A stretch of 64,000 bases of DNA from Flavipsychrobacter stenotrophus. GTDB lineage: Bacteria; Bacteroidota; Bacteroidia; Chitinophagales; Chitinophagaceae. This document shows, piece by piece, positions 18,801 to 30,700 of the stretch. The position numbers and the translations under genes were made by a program. The stretch lies in NCBI RefSeq assembly GCF_002954265.1, contig NZ_PPSL01000009.1:42836-106835 (forward strand), given 5' to 3'. Under the pieces are notes generated by a model. The model did no database searches. It saw nothing but the letters and a program-made list of their open reading frames with translations, and was not told the DNA's origin. Numbering within the stretch: position 1 is the stretch's first letter; every line of letters begins with the position of its first letter.

Positions 18801-21282
18801 CGCAGCAAGACTCTGTGGCAAAACTATTAAAAGTAACTTTTACCTTATTTCCCGGAGTAGACGGATATATTGTATAGATATAATCCTCAGAATTTGAATA
18901 ACCGCCTCCTGATCCACCACTGGAATAAAAGACAGCATTACATGTAGACATTGATCCGTTAGACATGGTTATACAAGTAGGTGCTTCACAATATGCAGGG
19001 AAAGAAGTACCGGTAAACCCGGTTGCAGAGCAGGTAACTACACATCTGAAGTATGTAGAAGAAGTACCGGTTGCAGCATAAAAAGCATTTGTTGCGCCGG
19101 ATACTGACGACCAGATAGCATTATCAGGTGAAGACTGCCATTGATATGTTAAGCCACCTGAAACTGTAAGCCCGGACAATGATAGAGTCGACGAGAATGA
19201 GCCACAGCCTCCCCCACCCGATGACACAGTAACACCCGCTGTAGGCGTACCCGTGCAGATTAATGCGCCAGTACCGGTAACCGTTATAGAAGATGGAGAT
19301 GCCAAACCACCACCTGAAATTGTTATGCTTCCTGAATAGGAAATAGATGATGATGGATTAAATCGAACAGGGATAGTATAGGACGAGATAGTAGAACCAG
19401 AGTAAGTATAACCATACGATGACACCCACGTAGTTCCATTATTAACCTCAAAATTAGAGGGCGCGGATATCGTAATTGTGCCGCTGGCTGTTAGGTTATA
19501 GCCGGTAATAGTAATATTCTGGGCAGATGACGATGAACCGGTAGTAATAGTACCAAATGGTATTGAAGTAGGCGTTGGATTTACTTGGGGAGGACCAGCT
19601 ATACATACCACAGTAGCTGTCCAGCCGGAATTCACAATTGATCCATCTGAAGTGAACTTAAAAGTTAATGACCCATCTGCTGCACTTGATGTTATTACCG
19701 TTGGTGCAGTAGCGTCGTACGTCCCTATCAATGTTGCACCGACACTATTACCATTATACGCATAAAGGTGATCACAGCAGGTTTCAACTGAGAAAGAGCT
19801 AAAAGTTACCCTCACAAGACTACCTGGTGTACCGGGATAGAAAGTATACACACCCGTTTCACTGTTTGAATAAGTTCCGGAGCCACCATTACTTGAATAA
19901 AATGTAGCACCGCAAGTAGACAATGTGGTTGTACCGGAAACCGGCATATTAACACAAGGACCTACTGTAACCGTACTTGTGGTAGTAGCTGTACATCCCG
20001 AAGATGCAGTGCCTGTAAGCGTGTAAACAGACGTGACAAGTGGTGTGGTTGTCACAGTCGCCCCAGTTGATGGTGATACTGCAGTGCTTCCCGCCCAACT
20101 ATAAGACACCGCACCACTTCCGGTCAATGTAACTAATGTACCAGAACAAACTATGGAACCGGACGGTGTTATCACCGGTGAAGGGAAAAGATTGATAAAT
20201 GAATAGGAGGCCGTGTTAGTGCAGGTATTGGATGCCGTAACTGTTACAGAATAGGTAGCCGTTGTTGACGGAGGTACTGTAAGAGTAGAAGTCGATGACC
20301 CTGATGTACCCGCTGTAGGTGACCAGGCATATGATGAAATGGAACCAGAACCTATTGCGCTCGAACATATTAATTTGGGCGTAGTACATGATGCGGAATA
20401 ACTGATTAAAGCAGTTGGTGTTGCTGACACAGTAAATACTGCCCGGCTGGAACATCCTGTAGAGGTAGTTCCGGTTACTGAATATGCAGTTGTAACCGAC
20501 GGAGTTGCCGTTACCGTGGCCCCCGCGCCTGATGACAAACCTGTAGTTGGCGTCCAGGCATAAGTACCGCCCACGCCCGCACCTGAAGCTGTTATAGACC
20601 TCCCACAGAAAGCACCTGTGGAAGATGTAGTAATAGTAGGATTAGATTGCACTGTAACTGATGACGTTACTGTACACCCGCTCACAACATAGGTTACTGT
20701 GGCTGTCCCGGCTGTAACACCCGAAGTCACAACCCCACCTGACACTGAAGTTCCACTTAAACCTGAAATTGACCACGTACCGCCAGTTCCGGATCCAATA
20801 TAAGTAACGCTGGCCGAAGAACTTGGACAAAGTGTCAATGGGTTGGGCGTAAGACTATTTATTGTAACGAGTATTGTTGATGAAGTAACAGACCCCGCTG
20901 AAATGCAACCTGCACCACCCCAACTGAGCACACAAAACAAGTAGTGCGTTCCAGATGCCCACCCTGTAGTTGCCGGCGTGTACGGAGACGGTGTTGCATT
21001 GGCCGCATTTACATAGTTAACCGACGTTGTTTGCCGAACAGTTGCAGTACCAATAGTAGTAGAATTAGTAGCATTGTCATACCATGTAACAGTAACTGCA
21101 ATTGTGTTGTTGGTACCACACGAGGTGCCCATTGTCGACGCAGCAGTTAAAGATGTACCGGACGTACCGGCGCATAGTGTTTGCGAGGCTCCGGATATTA
21201 CTACCGAAGAAGGAACTGCTCTTGCAGCATTTGCGACATAACTTAAAATTAGTAGCGACAATAATAAGTAGATTTTTTTCAT
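12874..21282 (-). CDS. Giant T9SS type A surface protein (2802 residues) with two CUB-like domains
   Basis: The signal peptide is MKKIYLLLSLLILSYVANA. Going along the protein: Ig/PKD-like repeats (30-440); a CUB-like domain (about 444-561; CGATFYSS, then VETCCDHLYAYNG and GSLTFKFTSDGS); an Ig-like stretch; a second CUB-like domain (about 771-887; ESCCDYLSVFNG); BIG2-like repeats (about 935-1330); a nidogen-like domain (about 1394-1594; PFSFNFFGTNYTTVYLSNNG); several PKD-like repeats with YSWxPxxGL motifs (about 1600-2000); a beta-rich stalk (from about 2160, AWVGGTGGTGHESEWNRVTN); and a T9SS type A sorting domain (last 80 residues, PNPTTDDVKVRFTSGKNEKV). The last ~1000 residues are a near copy of the end of the 4435-residue neighbour. 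It is probably a surface adhesin; ligand unknown. Start and frame are clear, with no frameshift. Confidence 0.88.
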   Translation of the reverse strand: MKKIYLLLSLLILSYVANAARAVPSSVVISGASQTLCAGTSGTSLTAASTMGTSCGTNNTIAVTVTWYDNATNSTTIGTATVRQTTSVNYVNAANATPSPYTPATTGWASGTHYLFCVLSWGGAGCISAGSVTSSTILVTINSLTPNPLTLCPSSSASVTYIGSGTGGTWSISGLSGTSVSGGVVTSGVTAGTATVTYVVSGCTVTSSVTVQSNPTITTSSTGAFCGRSITASGAGVGGTYAWTPTTGLSSGAGATVTATPSVTTAYSVTGTTSTGCSSRAVFTVSATPTALISYSASCTTPKLICSSAIGSGSISSYAWSPTAGTSGSSTSTLTVPPSTTATYSVTVTASNTCTNTASYSFINLFPSPVITPSGSIVCSGTLVTLTGSGAVSYSWAGSTAVSPSTGATVTTTPLVTSVYTLTGTASSGCTATTTSTVTVGPCVNMPVSGTTTLSTCGATFYSSNGGSGTYSNSETGVYTFYPGTPGSLVRVTFSSFSVETCCDHLYAYNGNSVGATLIGTYDATAPTVITSSAADGSLTFKFTSDGSIVNSGWTATVVCIAGPPQVNPTPTSIPFGTITTGSSSSAQNITITGYNLTASGTITISAPSNFEVNNGTTWVSSYGYTYSGSTISSYTIPVRFNPSSSISYSGSITISGGGLASPSSITVTGTGALICTGTPTAGVTVSSGGGGCGSFSSTLSLSGLTVSGGLTYQWQSSPDNAIWSSVSGATNAFYAATGTSSTYFRCVVTCSATGFTGTSFPAYCEAPTCITMSNGSMSTCNAVFYSSGGSGGGYSNSEDYIYTIYPSTPGNKVKVTFNSFATESCCDYLSVFNGNSTGATLVGTYYNTLPGTSGVITSTAADGSLTFQFHSDGSITASGWSASVVCTTPSPCSGTPSPGSTVASVASGCAPYSSILSMSSPIAASGISCQWYKNTGSGFNAISGATNATYAATVSGLTESYRCTVSCYFGSSANSTAVTLTATPVITATGSPTSICQGTSVTLSNAAGGGTWSSSNSAIVTISATGVATGGTTAGTATLSYATTGCTQTYSLLNVLNPATITPATVSICNGATASLSNTVGGGTWSSANNALATVDASGIVTGVGVGSVNISYSTGCGTPVTRSVTVNTQPAAVTGSSSLCITLSTTLSNTAGGGTWTSSNTSLATVTSSTGIVRAQSTVGYFNIVYTIGSCSVTFPMSIGSSSPTTITGTASACAGASATLADAITGGLWSSSNTSVASVNATTGVVVGIGNGAATITYNNGCGTAATKAWTTTGTAVNLAYSSGGLTGPVCSGGTLSLTSGTSSGGTYSWTGPNSFSSASQNVTISSVTTAASGIYTFTGTVGACGAVTKYMFVSVDATPSVTATASPSSICSGGSAMLSESVLPATGTSAYVVHAVNYQLFDTTGTAIPSGDDGSTAATIPFSFNFFGTNYTTVYLSNNGYVNFGTHLTSGDYTTVTIPTTSSASVPAAMIALFWADLNTGYGGNIKYTTVGTAPNRKFVISYNNVAGYDVSTYTSNYNNGQVVLYEGSNIVEIYITRANFGSTHTPSCGIQNLTGSIGYAVPGRNFTSSYQLNGQTGTGYRFERPSYAYYWSPSTGLSATIGTSVISSGLTSTTGYVGTVIDAYSGCTLGGSNTTTLTVNPLPVVSLPANGCAGVAMTATGTSATYSWTPASGLDVYTGATATPLASVTASTTYTVTGTTAAGCVGTNTITAYPAPVVSVTPTSNTFCIGGSSTLTAAGAVTYSWSPATALSTTTGTSVSASPTVTRTYSLSGVSTNGCSSLIPATSTITVNAVPTISSISAPSSLCVGSGSITLTGVGASGSGALTSYNWSGPGGYSSTSATPSVILTPTSTAASGVYSLTVTYPGSGCVSAPVTTGTITVGSYPTAFNVTGGSGCTATGLTVGLDGSQSSGYTYDLKRGGTVVATLSGTSTTLTYSAVSVAGTYSVVAVGPGGCQADMNGTAVVNTTPSASVSAAMPNICQPTTSASIGLSSIAGSPNTYNVVWNATALGDGGFSNISGATLSGSSVTLIYNPLGGAGSFDGSLSLSNGLCTSALYPVHTIVHAEPHVAVSAVNVPCVGYAGSIDFTGTDSATVSYRVDGGSAANFIFTGTSHSLSTGVITSAHNYLVVDIHNAVCTTTTDPVIGTTITITPTPMAWVGGTGGTGHESEWNRVTNWSCGFVPTVSDDIQISAATFNPVVPGSFTATARNLTINSGAVLVVDGSGELDVKGSLNNSNEITGNGKIVLNGTSAQSITGIGAISNLELNNSAGAAITAGSRLILGRSLTVTSGTFITNDSLELASADTNFTGRIAELPSSGAAISGKVRVDQFVMGGYRRYRFFAHPFTDTISLGQLQTYIDITGPGGTANGFRYTASNAPSAFRLDPYTSNYLAGYDPGWKPFTKINSAAADTNKVHPGQGIRVFFRGAKGEGLGYAGYLGSYSPSSTIFKMTGNVNQGSVSIPLAQGVSATLQSFNMVGNPYPSPVDMGTVIWNARAAGQVTGGAFYVFDPAMGAGGQFVSVNLGGSAVPYYVQANTCIQVRADHDGAHIDFTESNKCANTSNYLFKTPVQYTRLSVYDVNNHMWDMLQFDFNDNATDDEDKMLDAVKPMGIADFNFYSQSADDQKLAVDSRPFVAEKVIPLGLTSGYQQQFVIRADNVFVPAGGKLVLHDKLLGKYVDINQGTEYAFTIGKDEATQGNRFELALKSNMPAPVKALAVTMSPNPTTDDVKVRFTSGKNEKVTIRVVDITGASIYNKDLGEQQNGTISVPLNTFAAGIYMVELTQGEQKVTQRLVKE

Positions 21283-21715
21283 AAGACCGATTTTAATATG
21301 AATTTGTACGTCACTAAAAAATTAAATACAATTCGTAAAATGCAATATGTGTAATAATGTTAGCCGTTAGTTAAATGCAATTTACTCGAATTGTTTGATA
21401 TTCAGGCACATACACCTTCAATATATCTATTAGTATTAAATACTTAAAATCAGCTATTAACTAAATATTTTATATTACATTTCTTTACCTTTATACATCA
21501 TTGATTTTAAACTAGTAATTTACTACTAATGTAAAACTATGAGTATCATATACATTTTCTAATTATTATATAATGAAAAATAACAAGCAAATATCTATCT
21601 TTATGACACTTTCATGACACTGAAAACAGAAATATACGTTGCAAAATGAGATGAAAGCAAAAAAAAGGATGTGCTACATGCACATCCCCTTATACAGAAC
21701 CGAAAATACTATTGA
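21283..21715. other. 433-nt AT-rich intergenic region between the two giant T9SS genes
   Basis: No coding frame is convincing here. The right end (21667-21687) holds the terminator of the 4435-residue gene. The remainder should contain the promoter and leader of the 2802-residue gene, but I found no clean TAnnTTTG box on the minus strand. Confidence 0.6.
21659..21690 (-). terminator. Intrinsic terminator of the 4435-residue gene
   Basis: GGATGTGC (21667-21674) and GCACATCC (21680-21687) form a perfect 8-bp stem with loop TACAT. On the minus strand it is followed by eight T. It lies 29 nt after the stop codon at 21716. Confidence 0.8.
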
Positions 21716-24700
21716 TTATTCCTTAACCAATCTCTGTGTTACTTTTTGTTCGCCCTGTGTAAGTTCTACCATGTAGATACCTGCGGCAAATGTGCTCAAC
21801 GGAACGCTTATTGTTCCATTCTTCTGCTCGCCGAGGTCTTGTGTATAGATGCTTACACCGCTGATGTCTGTAACACGTACCGTTACCTTTTCCTTCTTAC
21901 CCGATGTAAAGCTGATCTTAACATCGTCAGTTGTTGGGTTTGGCGTCAACGTTACTGCGAGTGGTTTAATTGCAGCTGGAACATTAGATTTCAATGCCAG
22001 TTCGAAACGGTCACCCTGTGTGGTCTTATCCTTACCGATAGTGAATGGATATTCTGTACCTGCATTCAGATCAACATACTTTTCAAGCAACTTGTCATGA
22101 AGAACCAATGAACCACCTGCAGGAACAACTACGTTGTCTGCGCGGATGATGAAGTTCTGCTGATAGCCACTTGCTATTCCAAGAGGTATCACCTTCTCAG
22201 CTACGAAAGGACGGCTATCTACTGCAAGGTTCAGATTGTCGGCAGACTTACTGTAGAAGTTGAAGTCAGCAACGCCCATTGGCTTAGCGGCATCCAGCAT
22301 TCTGTCGTTCTCATCTGTTGCCTTATCATTAAAGTTGATCTTCAAAATATCCCATATGTGGTTCTTCTCGTCATACACACTTAAAGCAGTGTATTGTACA
22401 GGAGACTTATAAAGGTAGTTAGATGTTGAAGCAGACTTATCAGACTCAGTAAAGTCGATATGAGCACCATCATGATCAGCCTGTACCTGAATACAAGTGT
22501 TAGCCTGTACGTAGTAAGGAACTGCAGAACCACCAAGGTTAACTGATACGAACTGGCCACCGGCACCCACTGCAGGGTCGAAGACGAAGAATGCACCACC
22601 CATTACCTGACCTGCTGCTCTAGCATTGAAGATAACTGTACCCATATCTACTGGAGAAGCGTACGGATTACCTACCATGTTGAAGCTCTGCAGTGTTGCA
22701 GATGTACCCTGTGCTAATGGAATTGAAACATTGCCCTGTGTTACATTACCTGTCAACTTAAATGTAACAGGAGATACTGTATAGCTTCCAAGGAAGCCAG
22801 AGTAACCTAAACCTTCGCCCTTAGCACCTCTGAAGAATACACGGATACCCTGACCAAGATGCACCTTGTTGGAATCAGCAGCAGTTGCATTGATCTTAGT
22901 GAAAGCCTTCCAACCCGGATCATAACCTGCGGATGAATTACTTGTATAAGGATCTAATCTGAACGCTGAAGGAGCATTAGAAGCAGTATACCTGAACCCA
23001 TTAGCAGTGCCACCTGGACCCGATATATCTATATACGTCTGCAACTGGCTCAACGACATTGTATCGCTAAACGGATGAGCGAAGAAACGGAACCTGCGAT
23101 AACCACCCATCACATACTGATCGACCTTTACCTTACCGGATATTAAAGCACCGGAAGCAGGTATCTCAGCAATACGTGCTGTAGAGTTGGTATCTGTTGA
23201 GGCAAGCTCAAGGCTATCATTTGTTGTAAGCGTACCTGCGGCGATAGTGATCGTGCTTCCTATAACAAGGCGTGAACCTGTGTTGATCGTTGCACCATTG
23301 CTATTGTTCAATTCCAGGTTGTTAGTAGTACCAATACCTGTGATTGTCTGAGCAGAAGCACCATTCAAGACAACCTTACCAGTACCCAGTACCTGAGCAC
23401 TATTGTTATAAGAACCGCCAACTTCTACCTTACCAAAACCATCAACAACTAACACACCACCACTGCTAACAGTAAGGTTTCTTGTGGTTGCTGTAAAGGC
23501 ACTTGGTACTACAGGGTTGAATGCAGCTGCCTGAATTGATACGTCATCAGCAACTGTTGGTACGAAACCGCAACTCCAGTTGGTTGTTCTGTTCCACTCG
23601 GACTCATGACCTGCACCACCTGTACCACCCACCCATGCCATAGGCGTAGGGTCAATAGTGATGGTTGAACCAACAGCGGTAGTACAAACTGCATTGTGCG
23701 CATCGATGATCAGATAGTTATGTGCTGAAGTTATCAAACCAGTAGAAAGGTTGTGCGTATTTCCGCTGAATGTGAAGCTGGTTGCTGCTGCACCATCCTT
23801 ACTGTAAGAAACTGTAGCACTATCAGTACCTGTGAAGTCGATACTACCGGCATAACCCATACAAGGAACGTTGACTGCAGATACTGTAACAACAGGATTA
23901 GCATGAACGATTGTATGAACCGGATAAGGAGCACTTGTACAAGCAGCATTAGATAGTGTAAGTGTACCATCGAATGAACCGGCACCACCTGCTGGATTGT
24001 AGATCAATGTAACAGATGAACCAGATAAAGTAGCACCTGAGATATTGCTGAATCCGCCGTCAGACAATGCTATTGCATCCCATGTAACATTATATGTAGT
24101 TGGCGCACCAACTATTGTACTGATACCAATCGATGCTGAAGCAGTAGGCTGGCAGATGTTTGGCATAGCCGCACTTACAGATGCAGAAGGCGTAGTATTA
24201 ACAACGGATGTGCCTGTCATATTGGTCTGGCAACCGGCAGGACCAGTAGCCACTACTGAATAACTTCCAGCAGCAGTAACAGAAGCATATGAAAGCGATG
24301 TGGTAGTTCCAGCAAGTGTAGCTACTGTAGTAGCGCCTCTCTTTAACGCATAGGTATAATTTGAATTTTGTGACCCGTCTAGTCCAATAACAATACCAGT
24401 AGAAGTACAACCACTTCCCCCGGTAAGATTAAATGCGGCAGGGTAATCAGCCACAGTAACAGTGCCCGTAGTAACAGGAAGACTTATACAACCTGCACCG
24501 GGATAAGTAACAGTAAGGCTGTACACACCAGTTGCAGCAGTAGTAGCCGGAGTAAATGATACTGATGGTGATGCAGTAGTTGTTGAGAACGCAGCAGGGC
24601 CGCTCCAGTTATAAGAACTAAGTGTACCTGTGCCTGTCGCCGTGCCTGTTGTAATAGTAAGTGACGTACCAGAACCTATGCAATAACCGGAAGGCGCAGT

Positions 24701-24720
24701 AAGTGCTGCCGCCACAGGTC
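21716..24720 (-). repeat. Duplicated ~3-kb 3' module, copy 2
   Basis: This is the partner of the module at 12874-15890. It encodes the same string of PKD-like repeats, beta-rich stalk and T9SS sorting domain, with most residues identical. Divergence at the DNA level is roughly that of paralogues, not of a very recent copy. Confidence 0.75.
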
Positions 24721-27700
24721 TTGCATTTACAGTAATTGTTCTTCCGGGTGAAACCAATGAAGCACAACCAGCAAGGCTCACACCAGAAACACTGTACGTA
24801 GTGGTGATTGTTGGTGTAGCAGTTACAGCTGCATTTGTTGACGCATCAAGAGATGATGAATTGGTCCATGAATAAGTGTTAGCACCTGAAGCAGTAAGCG
24901 TAGCAGAACCGCCATTACAAATAGTAGATGCTGCGGTAACAGAAAGAACCGGAACTGGGTTAACAGCCAGAGACGCTGTACCTATACAGTTGTGAGCATC
25001 TGTACCAGTAACGGTGTAAACCGGGGTACCGGTTACCGAGGCATTTGGTGTAACTGTTGCACCAGATGTTGCGCTAAGGCCTGACGACGGGGTCCATGCG
25101 TATGTTGATGCTCCCGTGGCAGTCATTGCAGTTCCCGCACAACCAATTGCAGGTGAACTTATAGCGACTATAGGTGCAGTATAGACGCCAACTGAAGCCG
25201 TAGCCGTACCAAAGCAACCAGAAGAAGGTTCGGTAATAGTAACAGTATAAACTGTTGCTGTTGTCAACGTCGCAGTTGGCCCTGAAACCACGCTGCTACT
25301 CAATCCGGTAGCAGGAGACCATGCATAGGTACCGGTTGTGAGAACCGGCGCAAAATGCCAGGCTTCATTAGTTAGCGTAGTTGCAGACCCGATAGAACTA
25401 CGACCAGGTGCTGCAAGACCTACAGTGCCGGTGCCACTCTGAATACCGAATGTACTGCTGTATGTTGATGTACCTGAAACAAGTGAGGTGATCATAAAGT
25501 CGATAGAAGCATTTTCATTCAATATCAACTGTCCTGTCATAGTACCTGTACCTGAGAACCCTGCTAGTCCATTATAATAAACTATGAATTTTCTATTTGG
25601 AGCGGTACCTGTGCTACCATAAGTGATCATACTACCACTAGCATTAAAGTCATGATTACCAAATGCTATACCTGTACCGGTTTCGGTTAGCAAGTTTGCA
25701 GAAGGACATGCATAGTTTGTGAGGTTACCACCAGAAGATGACGCAAGATTGGAGAAGGATACGATTCCGTTAGTATTAATATTTATCTGTGAATAGTTCA
25801 CACCGTAGAAATTAAAATTGAACGGCAAAGCAAGACCACCAGAATAAACATCATCACCCGTAACAGAACCTGTCGACGTAAATGAGGTCAGTCCATAAGT
25901 AGTTGAATTGACCGCATAAGTTGTTCCTGACGATGTAGTCGCAGAGCTGGATAATGTAGTGGTACTACCCGGACATACCGAAGAAGAGCCGACAGAAGCG
26001 ACTGCGTAAACACCAGGGCCAACGCCTACAAATTTATTCAACGTACTAATACAACCTAAACTAGTAGTACCTGTTATAGTATATGTTGTACTAACAGTAG
26101 GTGTAGCTACAACGGCTGAACCAACTGTAGCAGATAAGCCGGCAGACGGAGACCACGAATAAGTGGCCGCTCCGGTGGCATTAAGAGATGTACTCACTCC
26201 ACCACATACCATTGCTGTTGCAGGCGTTGCAGAAATTGAAGGCAATGGATTAACAGTTAACGCACGGGTAACAAAGCAACCCGGTGCTCCTGTGTACGTG
26301 ACTGTAGCACTACCAGCGGTAAGTGCAGTGATAGCGCCACCTGAAGTAATGGTTGCGACACCACCTGCACTAATACTCCATGCACCACCAGCTGTTGTAT
26401 CTGACCATGTCGTTGCATTGGTTATTGTTGGACACAAACTAGTAACGCCACCGGTAATAGCACCAGGCGTTGTATTCCAAACAGTTATTGTAGTAGTATT
26501 ACTACAAGCGCCAGTAGTACCAATAACAGTATATACTGTAGTTGCAGACGGACTTGCATGAACCAAAGATCCTGTTGAAGCATCCAAACCAAGTGCAGGA
26601 GACCAAGAGTAATTAGTAGCACCGGAAGCCGTAATGCTCAACCAAGTACCAGTAGAACAATAAGTACCAGACGTAGGTGACGTAACTACTGTGAAACCAC
26701 CATTTGCAACTGTGATATCATACGTAGCACTACCGCCGCAAGTAGTATTGTTATAAGTAATTGTAATCGGGGTTGCAGAAGGCGAAACGCCATACACTAT
26801 ACCTGCGCCATCTACAGCTGCAACGGACCCATCTGACGAACTCCAGCTACCGCCTGTACCGGCCTCTGTTAAAGCCATTGCACCGGGCAAGCAAAGTACA
26901 CTAGATGGACCGCCAACAGCACCCGTAGTAACATTATAAACTACAGTCACCGTGTTAGAGGTAAATGAACAACCGGCAGCATCGGCACCGGTAACAGTAT
27001 ATATAGTTGTAGCTGTTGGGGATGCACCTACAGATGCTCCGGTTGTGGCTGAAAGACCTGCAGAGGGAGACCAACTATAAGTGGTAGCTCCAGAAGCTGA
27101 TAATGTAAGTGCCGAACCAGCACTACAAAAGATAGGACCTGAGCCTGAAACAGGAACTGTTAATGCAGTACCTGTACCAGAAACTGCAACTGTAGGAGGT
27201 GTAAGTGATGAACCACCGGTAAAAGTAACCGTACCAGTTGAAACACCTGCTACTGATGGAGCGAACCTAGTATAAACAGTACTTGTTGCAAGGTTACTAC
27301 CAGTATAAGTATATGTTGCAGTAGTATCCCATGTAGCATTATCAGTAGAAACCTGGAAACCAGTAGGCGCATGTGCAACTACACTACCCGCAGCAGGAAT
27401 CAAACCACTACCAGTGATTGTAAAATTCTGACTTGTTGAACTACAACCCCTTAACACACTACCGAAGCTGGTAAGCGTGCTTACAGAGGATGTAAGCACA
27501 GGGTTCTTAACATACATTGTAAAATCATAGTAGTTACCGCCACCTGCACCGGTGTAAGCAGTGCAAGACCCGGTTACCGGGTCAATACCACCGCTCCAGT
27601 TACACAAAACGCGCATTCTGTACATGCCTGTAGTAACAGTACCAGGAACTGTAATATTAAAATTAAAGGTAGCAGGTGTGCCATCTATGTAAGTATCGTA

Positions 27701-30700
27701 CAGATTCTCACCCGCATCAGCAAAACTACCATTGTTATTAAAGTCTACCCAAACTGCAACACCGGTATAACTACCAGCTATTACAGTGTGAGGTGCAGGC
27801 ACAGCCGCTACAACGGTATCGATCAGGGCAGTTTGATTAAACGCAGACCCACATGTACCTGTATAACTTACAGAGCCCATAGTAACACTGTAAATACGCC
27901 AGCCTGAACAACCGGCAGACCAGGTAGGAGTACAATAAGCACCGGTAGAAATAGAGCTCGACGTGTAGCTACTGGTACATGCCGAGGTAGCTGCCTTTAT
28001 CCTGTAATAGTAAACAGTACCACCTGTAAGACCTGAAACAGTTAAAGAGGTAGCAGGACCGGCAACTGTAAATGGAGAACCTGAGACAGGTGTTGTAAAA
28101 CCGGCATCTGTGCATACATCAAGCGTGTACGTAACCGGCAATGCGCCGCCACCTGCTGCGGAGAGCCAGTTAAGCGTGATCGATGTAATAGTTACAGAGT
28201 TAGTACCCATTGTAGGCGCGGCAGGGCATGTTGTAACGCTACCAGACAATTGTGTGCCTGTAGGGTAAAGCGGACCGCCACCACAAGTACCACCAACCAA
28301 TCCTCCATTGTAAGGGATGACGGTGTAATAGTAAATAGAGTTAGCTGTTAAAGTAGTAGCGGCATAAGGCGGTGCTACTGTATAAACACCTACTATACGC
28401 CCATTACCAATTGTATCACCGAGCACGTATGCGTGAGCGGCAATAGGGTCGGCACCAGGAACAAATGTTGAATAACTTTTAACAAGTAAATATCCGTTAG
28501 GAGTACCAACTGGAGTAAATCCTATGCTGGTAGATAAAGTAGTAGTAGAAGAAAATGTAAGCGTAGTTGGCGCTGACGGGTTAGCACATGGTGAAGAACC
28601 AGTACCAGTGGCACTTATAGCAGGAAGCGAGCATGTTACTGCCGCACCTGTAATGCTGATCGATGAGCTGGCGGCACCACTTCCGCTTGGAATAAAGCGA
28701 ATATAAATTGTGCTTGCAACAGTTGATCCATTAGCAAAATTGTAAGATGAAGCCCATGTAGCACTATCTGAAGAAACCTGAAAATCAGGATTAGATGAAG
28801 TAACAGTGATAGTACCCGCAGTAAGGCCTGTACCCGCAAGTGCATAGGACAATGCTGTGGACGTAGTACCTACTGTTACCGGACCAAAGGCGGCAACTGA
28901 TGTAGGTGAGTAACCCAACCCACTGGTAATACCTGTTACAGCAACTGTAGGTGAAACAGAAACTGCACCACCTGTGAATGTGATATTTCCAGATGTTGTA
29001 CCAGGAGCTGTTGGTACAAATCTTGCATAAACTGTAGCAGGACTCAATGCGCTACCGGTATATGCTATACTAGCAACAGTATCCCAGGTTGACCCATTGT
29101 TAGATACCTGGAAACCGGTTGGCGCTTTGGCTACAATGTTTCCTGATGCAGGAGCGAAAGAGCTACCATTAATGGTAAAGGTTTGTGCCGAAGAGCTACA
29201 CCCTACCGAGGTACCGGTAAATGACGAAAGAGATGTTGCAGACGAATTCAATATACCACCCTTGATGCTAACGCCAAGTATACCCAGATAACCTGTTCCT
29301 GAAGAATAATTAGCTGTAATACTCTGGATCGTTTTTGCTTGGCCGGCAGTAGTAAGTGTTATTGCAGCCTGTGAGATAGCAGGAGTTGTTGCAGCACCTT
29401 CAGGAGCAGTAGATGTTGTAGCACCATGCCCTACACGACCTACCCCCTGATAAGCCAGAGCAGTATTTGTACCTGCCGCAGCATACCAGTCGGCATACGT
29501 GTAAGTAAGTGGGTATGTCTCTGATGTGCCATCAGTATAGTTAAGGGTATAAGTTACCGATGTAGATGATGTCCCACTGATGCCGGCTACATAAATTACG
29601 CTCGCAGCCATAGGAGTTGCAAACGTTAATGTTCCCGTAGTTGGTAATCCAACCCCACTGTGGATGTATAATGCATTGTTGCCGTTGAAATTTGCCAATT
29701 GATATTTAAGACCGCTTGTGGCAATACTTGACAAAATACCCGTTGCAGGCAGCGCATAGGTAGTTGTACCTATGTAATAGGTATAAGGGAACCCGATAAG
29801 GTCGAAACCGGCATTATCGAAACTGGTACTACCTGTTGGGTATGAAGTAGTAGTTGACGGAGCAGCACTACCACTAGCTATCACATCAGCGTTAAAACCT
29901 GCTGAAATAGTTACAGGTATATAATTATCTGTTGTAGCCACGCTGCCACTTGTAGATGGAACACTGGTGCAGGCACCTACAGCAGAAACCCTGTAATAAT
30001 AAGTAGTTAGGGTATTTAACCCGGTGATTGTTGTCGATGTTCCGCTGGCGGTAAAAGGAGACCCGGTAACAGGAGCCGTGAAACCGCTATTAGTAGATAC
30101 ATCAATGGAATAAGAGAGGCTGGTAGCCGTGCCTCCTACGGGAGCAGACCATGACAATACAAAACTCGAAGCAGTCACCCCGGAAGTAGTAAGCGTTGTT
30201 GGTGCACCAGGGCAGGTAGTAACAGAGCCCGACAACTGCGTTCCTGAAGGATACAATGGACCGCCACTGCATGAGCCACTTACACCGCCATTTAAAGGCA
30301 CAACGGTATAATAATAGGTTGTATTGCTATTTAATCCGATCACAGCATAAGGGGGAGCAGCGGTGTAAACACCTAGTACCCTACCATTACCAAAAGTATC
30401 ATTTACTACATATGCATGTGCTGTTATAGGATCTGCGCCAGCTGAAAATGGAGTATAACTCCTCACAATTAAATACGCATCTGACGCTCCTGATGGAGTA
30501 AAACTAACATTGCTTGATGACGCTGTAGTTGTAATGAACGTAAGCGTAGTTGGAACAGATGGAGCAATACAAGGTGTTGCGCCGGTTCCTGTAGCCAACA
30601 ATGCTGAAGGCAGACAAGTCTCAGAAGTACTTGCTACACTGATATTTGATGTTTGAGCACCTGTAGCTACAGGGCTAAACCTAATGAATAATGGTGCAGA

